Shown here in pieces: positions 25,933 to 35,478 of a stretch of 64,000 bases of DNA; positions within the stretch are counted from its first letter, which is position 1, and each line of letters begins with the position of its first letter. This DNA comes from Gammaproteobacteria bacterium (lineage in GTDB: Bacteria > Pseudomonadota > Gammaproteobacteria > Pseudomonadales > UBA5518). Below the pieces are notes generated by a model. That model saw nothing but the letters and a program-made list of their open reading frames with translations, did not search any database and had not been told where the DNA came from. The DNA lies in assembly GCA_016705365.1 (NCBI GenBank), contig JADIYI010000009.1:659712-723711 (forward strand), in the 5' to 3' direction. A program made the position numbers and the translations under genes.

Positions 25933-27292
25933 ACGGCACCCGGGCGTGGCGAAAACCAGCGCCAGGCCCACGGAAATCCGCGCTCGCCACCGGCCTCCCC
26001 GGCCACGCAATGGCAGGCATTCGCGGGGTCTCGGCAACCATCGGTACCGCGCCGCGATGGCGCAACAGCAGGCCTTCGAGCACAAAACAGCGGCGCTCGA
26101 TGTACTCCGGCGTGAGCGCGCCGCGCACCAGGCCGCTGCTCGCGGCGCCGCGCGCGAGCAGCGCGAAGGAATGAAGATTCTGCAGGGCAAAGCGGTAGCT
26201 GCTGCCCCTGACGGAGTTTTCCAGCGCGGCGGCACCCATGTCGAGGTCTGCCAAGGGTTTGATGCGGGCGTCGTTCCACGCGCCGGCGGCGATATCCGGG
26301 CCCAGCGCATCGAACAATGCCACCGCATCGTCGAGGCCCGCATAGTCCCCGCCGAGTGCATCGCCAAGCGCGCTCGCGGTGGCCGCAATCGATCCGTTGT
26401 TGATATTCGAGCCGCCTTCGAGAATCGCCGCGACATCTTCGAATGACAGCGAAGCATCGATGGCACCAAAGACGCGGTACAGCGCCAGCGACTCGAGCAG
26501 GTACGTCATGGCATGGTTTTCGAGTGGCTTTGCACCCTCCTCCGAGTGGTCCTCGATAAACAGCGCCACATGCTCACCCGGTCGGTAGCCAAACGCGCCG
26601 GCGCCCGCTGCCTGCGGTCCCGGGTCGGCGTAGTAATTGTGCACCCGCGCCGGATCGAGCGAGGAAGCCGACAACGCCGGCAGGATGGTGTCACGCCACA
26701 GCGTTTCGAGAAGCAGCATCACCGGCGTCGAGCAACTCATTCCCGCGCCGTTGAAGGTGTCGACCCGCATGACCAATTCCGGATGTTCCACCGCAGCCCA
26801 CAAGGCGAGATGTCCACCGAGTGAATGACCCGTCAACCGCAGTCGTCCAATGTATGCGGGATTTGCATTGCCCGCGGCGTCCAGTAGCTCTGCGGCACGC
26901 AGAAAGTCATCCACCACGCCATCACGCAGCAAGGCAGCGAGCCGGTCCGCGAATTCCTGGGCAAGTGCCACATCCTGCCACTCCTCACCGAACGCGGTGG
27001 AGCCACCGAACGCGAGGTGCAGTTCGCCGCTGCCGATGTGCTCGAACACGGTGGCGGAGAATCCGGCGCTGGTGTCGGGCTGGTGACAAAGCACCCGGTA
27101 GGCATGCTGCAGCTCGGCGAACTGCCGCCGCGTGAAGCCACGACCCGAGAACGTTGCCACGCCGGGCGCGCGCCGATTCCAGGCGGCGTCGGTTATCGCC
27201 TCCCCGACCAGGAAATCCTGATGCTGCAACGACACATAGGTCGCGGCAGACAGCAGGGCACTTTGATAGACAACATCCATGTTCCTGCTCAT
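25895..27292 (-). CDS. Alpha/beta-hydrolase, lipase-like
   Basis: 465 residues. A class-3-lipase-like core has the nucleophile elbow GHSLGGH (Ser157) and a preceding oxyanion-type strand (LHLAFGGSTA). The C-terminal 200 residues are helical and without an obvious known domain; no RTX repeats and no signal peptide are visible. Related proteins include secreted lipases of type I systems, but no export signal is evident. ATG 27292 has a good AAGGAG site. The 3' end overlaps yacG tail to tail by 38 bases. The substrate is unknown. Confidence 0.7.
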   Translation of the reverse strand: MSRNMDVVYQSALLSAATYVSLQHQDFLVGEAITDAAWNRRAPGVATFSGRGFTRRQFAELQHAYRVLCHQPDTSAGFSATVFEHIGSGELHLAFGGSTAFGEEWQDVALAQEFADRLAALLRDGVVDDFLRAAELLDAAGNANPAYIGRLRLTGHSLGGHLALWAAVEHPELVMRVDTFNGAGMSCSTPVMLLLETLWRDTILPALSASSLDPARVHNYYADPGPQAAGAGAFGYRPGEHVALFIEDHSEEGAKPLENHAMTYLLESLALYRVFGAIDASLSFEDVAAILEGGSNINNGSIAATASALGDALGGDYAGLDDAVALFDALGPDIAAGAWNDARIKPLADLDMGAAALENSVRGSSYRFALQNLHSFALLARGAASSGLVRGALTPEYIERRCFVLEGLLLRHRGAVPMVAETPRMPAIAWPGRPVASADFRGPGAGFRHARVPFRNGVPVTARIR

Positions 27293-27371
27293 GATCAACT
27301 CCTTTTGATTCACTCGACTTCGCTGCGGCTTCCTGCCGCCGGTTCCGCGCCGGGCCGATTCCGCCCCAACA

Positions 27372-28814
27372 TCAGGCCTCTGTAAACTTCGCCGCATGCC
27401 CCGCGCGCCCCTGCCGCATCCGCACCTCGGCCCAGGTGCCAACCAGGCGCGACATCTCGCGGAACACACTGTCCCAGTCGCCGGGGGAGGCCTGCCGGAT
27501 GAGTCGCATCGTCGGATAGCTGGGCGTCGCCTCGCCACGCATGCCATATATCCAGCAGGGTTTGTACTGCAGCAGATTGAGCGCGGGCTTGCCCAGGCAT
27601 CCGGCAAGATGCGCCACACCGCAGTCGGTCGTCACGACCAGATCCATCAACTCGATGGCCGCCGCGGTATCGCCGAAATGAATGCATTGCGCGGCCAGAT
27701 CCACGATGAACCCGCCCGCTCCCGAGGTGTTGAGCTGCGTCGCGGACTTGCCCTTCTGCAGGCTGAAGAGTTGCACCCCGGGCATCGCCGCGAGCGGCAG
27801 CAGGCGCGCCAGCGAAACCGAGCGCCGCGCATTGTCCGCCGCCGCGGTACTGCCCGACCACGCCACGCCGATACGGAAACTCCCGGCATGGGGCGCGACC
27901 CGCCGACCCAGGAGAATCCGCGATTGCTCGGGAATACTCACCTCCAGCGGTTCCGGGATGCTCAAGCCGCGCGGATCGACCAGCCCGGGCAGACTCATCA
28001 CCGGGCAATGAAAATCGTAATGGTGCCCGGCAATTGCCGGATCGGCGCAATCGAGCAGCTGCATCTTCGAATGGCCGAACAGCGGATGCAGCAGCGGGTG
28101 GCACGCGAAGCTCAGCTCCGCGCCACGACGCCGCAGCATGCCGAAATAACGTGCCGCCCACAGCATGTCGCCGAAGCCCTGTTCCGCCAGCAGCAGCAGC
28201 CGCTTGCCGCCGATCCGCTCGCCCTGCCAGCGCGCAGATGCATGCCGCGGCAAGCTCGACGCACCGCTGGCGTGGAAGCGCGCTTCGCAATCCGGCCACG
28301 CCTCGCGATAGCGCCCGGCATGCAGGCGCAGCAGCGCGCGCTCCCACACCAGATCGGCGCGACCCGGCTCCTGCCCGAGGCATTCCTGGATCAGTCCTTC
28401 CGCTTCCTCGAAGCGCCCCGCCTCGCGCAGGGCCATTGCATAATTGACCCGCAGTCCGAAGCGCCCCGGTGCGAGCTCCAGCGCACGGCGATGTGAACGC
28501 AATGACTGCTCGTGCTGTTCGAGGTCCATCCACAGCTTGCCGAGATTGCTCCATACGCCGGCGTCCAGCGGTCTCAGCCGCAACACGCGCTGGTAACAGA
28601 CCAGCGCCGCGTCGAGGCGCCGCGTTCTGCGCAGCGCCGCACCGAGATTGAGCCACGCCGCGGGATCCTGCGGATTGCTTTTCAGATAACGCTGATACAA
28701 GGCGATCGCACCGCCCGTATCGCCCCTGCGGTGATGCTCGATGGCAGCGGTCCATAACGGATGCATCGCCGCCGCAAGCGTCTCTGGCGCATCTGTTCGT
28801 AGTGCCTGTTCCAT
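27372..28814 (-). CDS. TPR protein with C-terminal GT9/GT41-like glycosyltransferase-fold domain
   Basis: 480 residues. Four or five TPRs occupy 15-165 (AIALYQRYLKSNPQDPAAWLNLGAAL, ALVCYQRVLRLRPLDAGVWSNLG, SLRSHRRALELAPGRFGLRVNYAMAL). The C-terminal part has KRLLLLAEQGFGDMLWAARYF, RIGVAWSGS, LPLAAMPGVQLFSLQKG and LVVTTDCGVAHLAGCLGKPALNLL, the pattern of the Glyco_transf_9 (heptosyltransferase-like) fold widely seen in TPR proteins called O-GlcNAc-transferase-like. A transferase role is inferred, not shown. It lies 79 bases upstream of the hydrolase gene on the same strand. Confidence 0.75.
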   Translation of the reverse strand: MEQALRTDAPETLAAAMHPLWTAAIEHHRRGDTGGAIALYQRYLKSNPQDPAAWLNLGAALRRTRRLDAALVCYQRVLRLRPLDAGVWSNLGKLWMDLEQHEQSLRSHRRALELAPGRFGLRVNYAMALREAGRFEEAEGLIQECLGQEPGRADLVWERALLRLHAGRYREAWPDCEARFHASGASSLPRHASARWQGERIGGKRLLLLAEQGFGDMLWAARYFGMLRRRGAELSFACHPLLHPLFGHSKMQLLDCADPAIAGHHYDFHCPVMSLPGLVDPRGLSIPEPLEVSIPEQSRILLGRRVAPHAGSFRIGVAWSGSTAAADNARRSVSLARLLPLAAMPGVQLFSLQKGKSATQLNTSGAGGFIVDLAAQCIHFGDTAAAIELMDLVVTTDCGVAHLAGCLGKPALNLLQYKPCWIYGMRGEATPSYPTMRLIRQASPGDWDSVFREMSRLVGTWAEVRMRQGRAGHAAKFTEA

Positions 28815-29253
28815 GGCTATGGCTCCCTCATGTGGTCACGCACGGTCCTTGTCGTGGAGACGCCACGCGATCGATGGCGTGTCGTGCGGCAAGGATCGCG
28901 GCCGGCGTTGCGACGATGACGGGAGATTCCGGATTCGGCGCGCAAACATGCGCCAAACATCAGGCAACGCTGCCCGCGGTCATGACGCGACGGATCGGTG
29001 GAAGAGATGATGGCCTGGAGCATGTCACATCCTTGTAACGGTCAAGCGAAAATTACGCTACGCCCATCACCGAATCCGTGCAAGCACTTTTATTGACCCG
29101 TTTGAGTCTGCGATAGGAGTCGCATCCCTTGCGCATTACAGGGATGATGCTCAATCGAGACACGAGGCGGATGCGGTGCGGCGTTGAGCCTGTCACCGGA
29201 TTTGTTAACTCCCCTATAATGCGCCCTGAGCAATCCGGGCCCGGCTGCGACCC
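28815..29253. other. Intergenic region with a -10 element for the MinD-like gene
   Basis: 439 bases between two divergent genes; no gene or RNA is recognised. TATAAT at 29215-29220 lies 33 bases before the ATG at 29254 and is a perfect -10. No good -35 sits at the standard distance (CTGTCA at 29190-29195 leaves a 19-base spacer). Confidence 0.5.
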
Positions 29254-30843
29254 ATGCAACATACCGTGACTTCCCTGTTCGGCAATTCGGAGCAACAGCG
29301 CCCCCAACCGACCCGCGCCCGTGTCATCGCAATCACCAGCGGCAAGGGAGGCGTGGGCAAGACCAATATCACGACCAACCTCGCGATCAGCCTCGCGCGC
29401 CAGGGCAAGCGCGTCTGCATCTTCGATGCCGATACCGGCCTGGCCAATATCAATATCCTGCTCGGACTGACGCCGCAGCACACGCTGGAAGACTTTCTCG
29501 AGGGCTCGCTGCCACTCGAGGATATCCTGATGGAAGGGCCGCGCGGCGTGCGTATCGTGCCGGGCGCCTCCGGTATCGCGGAATACGCGGACCTCGACCG
29601 CCACCGCCAGCAAACGCTGCTGAACGGTTTGCGACGCATCGAGGACCAGTTCGATTATCTGTTGATCGATACCGCGGCCGGCATTTCGGATGCGGTGATC
29701 CAGTTCGTGCTCGCAACCGAGCTCGCCATCCTCGTGGTATCACCCGACCCGACCTCGCTCACGGATTCGTTTGCCCTGACGCGGGTGCTGAAACGCAACG
29801 AGTACGCAGGGCGAATAGAAGTGCTCGTCAATATGGCCGAAAGCCAGGATGCCGCGCAGCGCGTCTACCAGCGTTTCTCGCAGGCGGTCAGCAAATACCT
29901 GCAGCTCGATCTGAAATGGTTCGGCTACGTGAGCGCCGATCGCGCGGTGGTCTCGGCGATCCGCCTCCAGCATCCGGTGGTGCTGATGCAACCGGATGCG
30001 CCGGCGAGCCAGTGCTTCGAGCGCCTGGCAACCCGTCTGCAGGAAACATGCGCGACGGAATCGGGGCCGGGCATGAGCGAGTTCCTGCGCTCGCGGGTGC
30101 CGGAAACCGCGGTGGATCCGGCCCAGGCCGCGATCGATCTGATCCGTGGCGCGCAGCCGACGCGGCAGATCGCGCAGGAGGCAAACCTGGGAGATTTGCA
30201 CCGCCAGTTCATCGATTGCATCCAGGGCAGCAAGGGTGGCGCCGAGGAACTGGTCGCCGCGATCAAGCCGATCATAGACGCCTACGTCGCCCGCTTTCAC
30301 TCGTTTCCGCTCGATATGCGCGAGGCGATCTACCGTTATCTCGAGATGGGAGATTTCCCCGACCACGAGATCCGCAACCAGGTGATGCTGCTCGAACAGC
30401 TCTACGAGAAGCGCTACCAGCGTCCGCTGATGGACAAGGAAGACAGCCTGTTCCGGCTGCTGAACCAGGTTCGCGACTCGGAGCCCGAATTTGCCGATGC
30501 CATAGCGCGCCTGCAGCACAGCTACGAACGCCAGTACCATCCCGGCCCGCAGGAAGCGCTGTCCGCCCTGCTCGAGCGGCTGAAACAACCCGGGGTCATG
30601 GAAGACGATTTCGTCGATTGCATCGAGACGCTGCGTCACGAGTTCGCCGAGCGTTTCGGCCGCAATTACACCGTCAGCGACCTCGCGCTGCGCGAGCGCG
30701 TCAGCCAGCTGATCGCGGAACTCGCCGATCGCGAAGCCGCGCGCCAGGACACGCTGGCAATCCTGTCGAGCGAGATCGAGCAATCATCGGAACATCTCGC
30801 GCGTCTGCAGGCAGTCCTCAACGAACTCGACGGCTCGGGCTGA
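29254..30843 (+). CDS. MinD/FlhG-like ATPase with long C-terminal extension
   Basis: 529 residues. The first about 270 are a deviant-Walker-A ParA/MinD ATPase: TSGKGGVGKTN (29-38), FDADTGLANINILLG, YLLIDTAAGISDAVIQFVLA, and VVSPDPTSLTDSFAL. The remaining 255 are helical and acidic-basic with no known domain (for example REAIYRYLEMGDFPDHEIRNQ). MinD/FlhG proteins usually position flagella, pili or the divisome and are about 260-300 residues, so this one is nearly twice as long. No flagellar or min genes are near. The ATG follows a TATAAT element. Confidence 0.8.
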   Translation: MQHTVTSLFGNSEQQRPQPTRARVIAITSGKGGVGKTNITTNLAISLARQGKRVCIFDADTGLANINILLGLTPQHTLEDFLEGSLPLEDILMEGPRGVRIVPGASGIAEYADLDRHRQQTLLNGLRRIEDQFDYLLIDTAAGISDAVIQFVLATELAILVVSPDPTSLTDSFALTRVLKRNEYAGRIEVLVNMAESQDAAQRVYQRFSQAVSKYLQLDLKWFGYVSADRAVVSAIRLQHPVVLMQPDAPASQCFERLATRLQETCATESGPGMSEFLRSRVPETAVDPAQAAIDLIRGAQPTRQIAQEANLGDLHRQFIDCIQGSKGGAEELVAAIKPIIDAYVARFHSFPLDMREAIYRYLEMGDFPDHEIRNQVMLLEQLYEKRYQRPLMDKEDSLFRLLNQVRDSEPEFADAIARLQHSYERQYHPGPQEALSALLERLKQPGVMEDDFVDCIETLRHEFAERFGRNYTVSDLALRERVSQLIAELADREAARQDTLAILSSEIEQSSEHLARLQAVLNELDGSG

Positions 30844-30865
30844 CAGGTCCCGCGGCCGCCCAAAC

Positions 30866-30896
30866 GCGCCGTGAAACCCGCGGCGCATCACGGCGC
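30866..30896. terminator. Inverted repeat between convergent genes
   Basis: A perfect nine-base inverted repeat, GCGCCGTGA (30866-30874) and TCACGGCGC (30888-30896), with a 13-base loop overlaps the lon stop. No T run follows, so it is at best a weak bidirectional terminator. Confidence 0.4.
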
Positions 30897-33296
30897 AGCG
30901 GGCTCGGCGCGAAACACCGCCCTGAACACATCGTCATAACGGCGCGCGAAATGCACCTCGAAACCCGCGCGCAGATACTCCGGCAATTCATCGAAGTCCT
31001 TGCGATTGGCTTCCGGCAACACCAGTTCGCGGATGCCGATGCGCCGCGCCGCGATCACCTTCTCGCGAATCCCGCCGACCGGCAGCACCTGCCCGGTGAG
31101 CGTGAGTTCACCGGTCATGGCCAGCGGCCGGTTGATGCCGCGCTTGCTCGCCAGCGAAATCAGGGCCGTCGCCATGGTCACGCCGGCGCTCGGCCCGTCC
31201 TTCGGCGTGGCTCCTTCCGGAACATGCAGATGCACCAGCGCCTCATCGAGAAAAGCGGGATTGGCGTGGTAGCGCGCCAGGTGTGACATTGCATAGCTGT
31301 AGGCGATCTCGGCCGACTCGCGCATCACCTCGCCCAGCTTGCCGGTGAGCTTGAATCCTCGCGCCAGCGAGTGCACCCGGCTCGCCTCGACCGGCAGGGT
31401 CGCGCCGCCCATCGAGGTCCACGCCAACCCGGTAACCACGCCGACACCGCGCATCACGCGCTCCTTCACGAACACCGGCGCGCCGAGCAGTTTCTCGACC
31501 TCCGCGCGTCCGATGCGCAGCCGCGCCTTCGGCTCCCCGAGCAGCCGCACCACGCTTTTTCGCACCAGGCTCGAGAGCCGCTTCTCGAGACCGCGAACAC
31601 CGGCTTCGCGCGAATAGCCGTCGATCACATGGCGCAGCGCCGCATCGGTGATCGCCAGCCGTGCGCTCTTCACGCCGGCGCGTTGCAGCAACTTTGGCCA
31701 CAGGTGATTTTTCGCGATCGCGAGCTTCTCTTCCGCGATATAACCGGCCAGCCGGATCACTTCCATGCGATCGAGCAAGGGACCGGGAATGGTATCGAGC
31801 TGGTTCGCGGTACACACGAACAGCACCTTGGACAGGTCGACCCGCATGTCGAGATAGTGATCCAGAAACTCCGAGTTCTGTTCCGGATCGAGCGCCTCGA
31901 GCAGTGCCGACGCCGGATCGCCGTGATAGGAGGCACCGACCTTGTCGATCTCGTCGAGCATGATCACCGGGTTGGCGACCTTGACCTGCTTCAGCGCCTG
32001 CACGAATTTCCCGGGCATGGCGCCGATATAGGTGCGCCGGTGCCCCTTGATCTCGGCTTCGTCACGCATCCCGCCGAGGCTGAAGCGATAGAATTCGCGC
32101 CCCAGCGCGTGCGCGATCGAACGTCCGATCGAGGTCTTTCCCACCCCCGGCGGGCCGACCAGCAGGATGATCGAGCCGCTGATTTCACCCTTGTAAGCAC
32201 CTACTGCAATGAACTCCAGGATGCGCTTCTTCACATCGTCCAGCCCGTCGTGCTCGGCTTCGAGCACCCCACGCGCGTGCGCCAGGTCGAGCTTGTCGGT
32301 CGAATGCACACCCCAGGGCACCGAGGTCATCCAGTCGAGATAATTGCGCGTGACGCCGTATTCCGGCGAGCCCGTCTCCAGCACCGCGAGCTTTTCCATC
32401 TCTTCACGGATGCGCTCCATGACCTCCAGCGGCGCATTGAGCTTCGCCAGCCGCTCCTCGAACTTGTCCGCGTTCGCGGTGCGATCATCCTTCGACAATC
32501 CGAGTTCCTGCTTGATCACCTTCAACTGCTCGCGCAGGAAGAACTCGCGCTGGCGCTCGCTCACCGTTTCATTGACCTGGCTGCTGATCTTGTCCTGCAG
32601 CCGCGCGACCTCGATCTCTTTCTTGAGCAGCGGCAGCACCTTGTGCATGCGCTCGAGCACCGGCAAGGTCTCGAGCACATCCTGCAGCTCGCTCCCGCTG
32701 GCACTGGTCAGGGTGGACGCAAAATCCGTGAGCGGTGAGGGATCCTCGGGGCTGAAGCGCATCAGGTAGTGCTTCAGCTCTTCGTTGTAAAGCGGATTGA
32801 GCGGCACCAGTTCCTTGATCGCACCAACCAGCGCCATCGCATAGGCACGAGTCTCGTCATCGCGCTCGAGCGGGCTCTCCGGGTAGTCAACCTGCACGAC
32901 ATAGGGCGGCTTGCGACTTATCCAGCGGCGAATCCTCGCCCGCCCGATACCCTGCGCGATGAACTGCACCCGTCGCCCGTCACCCGAGGCGTTCAACAGC
33001 CGCACGCCGCAGCCGATCGCGGGAATATCGTCGGCCGCCACCGAGCTCGCATCCTCGGTATCGACGAAAAACAGGGCCATCGCCTTGTGATCGGTTTCCG
33101 CCACGCGCTGGATGGTATCGCCCCACACCGTGGCATCGGCCATCATGGGCTGTATCTGCGCGGGCATGAAGGGCCGCGTGGTCACCGGCATCAGGTAGAG
33201 AATATCGGGCAGCGCCTGGTTGGGAATGACCAGGCTGGTGTGGCCGGAAGACGTGGCCGGTGGCGCTTCGGGTTCGGTGGCTTCATTCTCGGACAT
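30888..33296 (-). CDS. lon: ATP-dependent protease Lon
   Basis: 802 residues, LonA type: cytoplasmic hexamer that unfolds and degrades misfolded and regulatory proteins. The N-terminal substrate domain (20-220) is followed by Walker A GPPGVGKTS (381-389), Walker B VIMLDEID (444-451), sensor regions, and the serine-lysine dyad: Ser703 in PKDGPSAG and Lys746 in GGIREKVIAA. It stands alone, divergent from the epimerase gene and convergent with the MinD-like gene. clpX and hupB are not next to it, so this may be the second Lon that some Pseudomonas-like bacteria have. Confidence 0.96.
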   Translation of the reverse strand: MSENEATEPEAPPATSSGHTSLVIPNQALPDILYLMPVTTRPFMPAQIQPMMADATVWGDTIQRVAETDHKAMALFFVDTEDASSVAADDIPAIGCGVRLLNASGDGRRVQFIAQGIGRARIRRWISRKPPYVVQVDYPESPLERDDETRAYAMALVGAIKELVPLNPLYNEELKHYLMRFSPEDPSPLTDFASTLTSASGSELQDVLETLPVLERMHKVLPLLKKEIEVARLQDKISSQVNETVSERQREFFLREQLKVIKQELGLSKDDRTANADKFEERLAKLNAPLEVMERIREEMEKLAVLETGSPEYGVTRNYLDWMTSVPWGVHSTDKLDLAHARGVLEAEHDGLDDVKKRILEFIAVGAYKGEISGSIILLVGPPGVGKTSIGRSIAHALGREFYRFSLGGMRDEAEIKGHRRTYIGAMPGKFVQALKQVKVANPVIMLDEIDKVGASYHGDPASALLEALDPEQNSEFLDHYLDMRVDLSKVLFVCTANQLDTIPGPLLDRMEVIRLAGYIAEEKLAIAKNHLWPKLLQRAGVKSARLAITDAALRHVIDGYSREAGVRGLEKRLSSLVRKSVVRLLGEPKARLRIGRAEVEKLLGAPVFVKERVMRGVGVVTGLAWTSMGGATLPVEASRVHSLARGFKLTGKLGEVMRESAEIAYSYAMSHLARYHANPAFLDEALVHLHVPEGATPKDGPSAGVTMATALISLASKRGINRPLAMTGELTLTGQVLPVGGIREKVIAARRIGIRELVLPEANRKDFDELPEYLRAGFEVHFARRYDDVFRAVFRAEPAAP

Positions 33297-33388
33297 GCGT
33301 GCTCTCCCGCGGGTACATCCGGAATATGGGGTCTGACGTAGACTAAATCAACGGCGCGCAGCCGCTGCCCATTCAACAGGATCGTCAC

Positions 33389-34303
33389 ATGCAAAGATAC
33401 CTCGTCACCGGCGGAACCGGATTTGTCGGGCGCGCACTTTGCCAGCGGCTGGCCGAGCGCGGCGCGGAGCTCACCGTGCTCAGCCGCGATCCGCGCCGCG
33501 CCTCCGGCCTGCTGCCCGCCGGCACCCGCACCATCGGCAGCCTGGACCAGTTGTCGGCGATGGAGCACTTCGACGTGGTGCTGAACCTCGCCGGCGAGCC
33601 CATTGCCGACAAACGCTGGAGCGTGGGGCGCAAGCGCGTGCTCGAGGCGAGCCGCATCGAGCTCACCCGCCATCTCGTGCGCTGGATGCTTGCAAGCAGC
33701 AAGCCGCCACGCGTTTTTGTCAGTGCCTCGGCCATCGGCTATTACGGTGACCAGGGTGAGCAAACCGTGACCGAGGACAGCCCGCCGCATTGCGAATATT
33801 CCCACGAACTGTGCGCTGCATGGGAGGCAGCGGCACTGCGGGCCGCCAGCTCCGGCATACGCACCGTTATCCTGCGCATCGGCCTGGTGGTGGCGCCGGG
33901 CGGGGGCTTTCTCGCGCGGATGCTGTTGCCATTCCGGCTCGGTGTCGGTGGCCCCATCGGCAACGGACGGCAATGGATGAGCTGGATCCACCGCCGCGAC
34001 CTGCTGCGGCTGATCGAGTTGCTGAGCGAGCGCGAGGAACTTGCAGGCGTGTTCAACGCCACCGCCCCGACCCCGGTCACCGGCCGCCAGTTCGCACACA
34101 CCCTGGGGCGGGTATTGCACCGACCCGCGATCCTGCCGATACCAGCCCTGGTCTTGCGCATCGCGTTCGGCGAGATGTCACGGCTGCTGCTCACGGGCCA
34201 GCGCGTTTTCCCGGTGCGCGCCGAAGCGGCCGGTTTCGAATTCGAATTCCGCGACCTGGAAAGTGCCCTGCGCGATGCGCTGGCAGATCGAGCACCGGCA
34301 TGA
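33389..34303 (+). CDS. TIGR01777 family SDR oxidoreductase (YfcH-like)
   Basis: 304 residues. The N-terminal NAD(P)-binding motif is YLVTGGTGFVGRAL, then the family's NLAGEPIADKRWS, SASAIGYYGDQGEQ and ELCAAWEAAA, with WMSWIHRRDL near the end and FNATAPTPVTGRQF. These are the marks of the TIGR01777 epimerase-like group. Its substrate is unknown; the E. coli homologue is YfcH. A short 56-base gap separates it from the convergent deacetylase gene. Confidence 0.9.
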   Translation: MQRYLVTGGTGFVGRALCQRLAERGAELTVLSRDPRRASGLLPAGTRTIGSLDQLSAMEHFDVVLNLAGEPIADKRWSVGRKRVLEASRIELTRHLVRWMLASSKPPRVFVSASAIGYYGDQGEQTVTEDSPPHCEYSHELCAAWEAAALRAASSGIRTVILRIGLVVAPGGGFLARMLLPFRLGVGGPIGNGRQWMSWIHRRDLLRLIELLSEREELAGVFNATAPTPVTGRQFAHTLGRVLHRPAILPIPALVLRIAFGEMSRLLLTGQRVFPVRAEAAGFEFEFRDLESALRDALADRAPA

Positions 34304-34359
34304 GCCGATGACATCCGGCGGCAATCGTCTTGCGTCGAACCGCAGACGGCGAAACAGAG

Positions 34360-35289
34360 CTAATTTCCATCCGCCTCGCGCAGCACCTGGACATGAACAT
34401 CGACGCTGCGTGCCAGCGCATCGAGATCATAGCCGCCCTCCAGTACCGATACGATCCGCCCGGCCGCATGACGCGCGGCCACGTCGACGATCAGTTCCGT
34501 CACCCAGCGAAAATCCGCCTCGTGCAGTTCCAGCCCGCCGAGCGGATCGCGCGCGTGGGCATCGAAACCGGCGGAGACGAGGATCATCTGCGGCCGGTGC
34601 GCATCGAGCGCGGGCAGCCAGTCCGCCTCCACCCGATCGCGGAATTCGGGCCCGCGGGTACCGGCTGCGAGCGGGGTGTGAATGATGTTCGCCCGTCGTA
34701 CATCGTGCATCCTGCCCGGATAAAACGGGTGCTGGAAACTCGAGCAGACCATGACCCGCGGCTCATCCTTGAAGATATCGACGGTGCCGTTACCGTGGTG
34801 CACGTCGAAATCCACCACCGCGACCCGCTCCAGGCCCCCGGCAAGCGCCGCGTGCGCGGCAACCGCCACATTGTTGTAAAAGCAGAAGCCCATCGCCAGG
34901 GCATGTTCGGCGTGGTGCCCCGGCGGGCGCACCGCGCAAAATGCATTGAGCAGCTCGCCGGCGAGCACCGCGCCAACCGCGGCCACGGCGGCGCCCGAGG
35001 CGCGAGCGGCGGCCCGCAGGGTGAATACATTCAGCGCGGTATCGGGATCGGCCCAGTTGAGCCCCTGTTCCGGGTGCAAGGCATCGAGCGCGGCGAGGTA
35101 GCGCTCCGGGTGTGCCCGCAGCAAGTCCACCCGCGACACACATTGCGCCAGGCGTTGGTCGAGCTCTGCCAGCAGGCCGCTCGCCTTCAGGTATTCCTGG
35201 ATCGCGCCCAGTCTCGATGGCGCTTCCGGGTGCCACTCGCCCATATCGTGACGGGTACAGTCCTCGTGAAAATAATAGCCGGTCGTCAT
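34360..35289 (-). CDS. Histone-deacetylase family amidohydrolase
   Basis: 309 residues, zinc-dependent class II HDAC/acetylpolyamine-amidohydrolase fold. Catalytic motifs: RPPGHHAEHALAMGFCFYNN with the His pair, DFDVHHGNGT with zinc ligands Asp and His, and SAGFDAHARDPLGGL with the second zinc Asp. A final YDLDALARSV contains the transition-state Gly-Tyr region (EGGYDL). In bacteria these enzymes may remove acetyl groups from acetoin, polyamines or lysine; the substrate here is not determined. Confidence 0.93.
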   Translation of the reverse strand: MTTGYYFHEDCTRHDMGEWHPEAPSRLGAIQEYLKASGLLAELDQRLAQCVSRVDLLRAHPERYLAALDALHPEQGLNWADPDTALNVFTLRAAARASGAAVAAVGAVLAGELLNAFCAVRPPGHHAEHALAMGFCFYNNVAVAAHAALAGGLERVAVVDFDVHHGNGTVDIFKDEPRVMVCSSFQHPFYPGRMHDVRRANIIHTPLAAGTRGPEFRDRVEADWLPALDAHRPQMILVSAGFDAHARDPLGGLELHEADFRWVTELIVDVAARHAAGRIVSVLEGGYDLDALARSVDVHVQVLREADGN

Positions 35290-35478
35290 CGCGGAGCGCG
35301 CTCACAAGCAGCCGCGAAGCAATCCGCCCCGCGTTGGTTCAGCCACAGCAGCTCGGTTGATCATACGGGAACGCAGCACCATCGGGCGACCAATGTGCCG
35401 CGCGCTTGCACCAGATCAATGCAGCCGCGAGTTTCCGGATGCAGGCTGGAACCAGTGTGTTCGGCGAGGATCGTGCTC

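Noticed and set aside
34330..35478. Long upstream extension of pcm
   Set aside because: Antisense to the deacetylase gene; homology starts at 35479.
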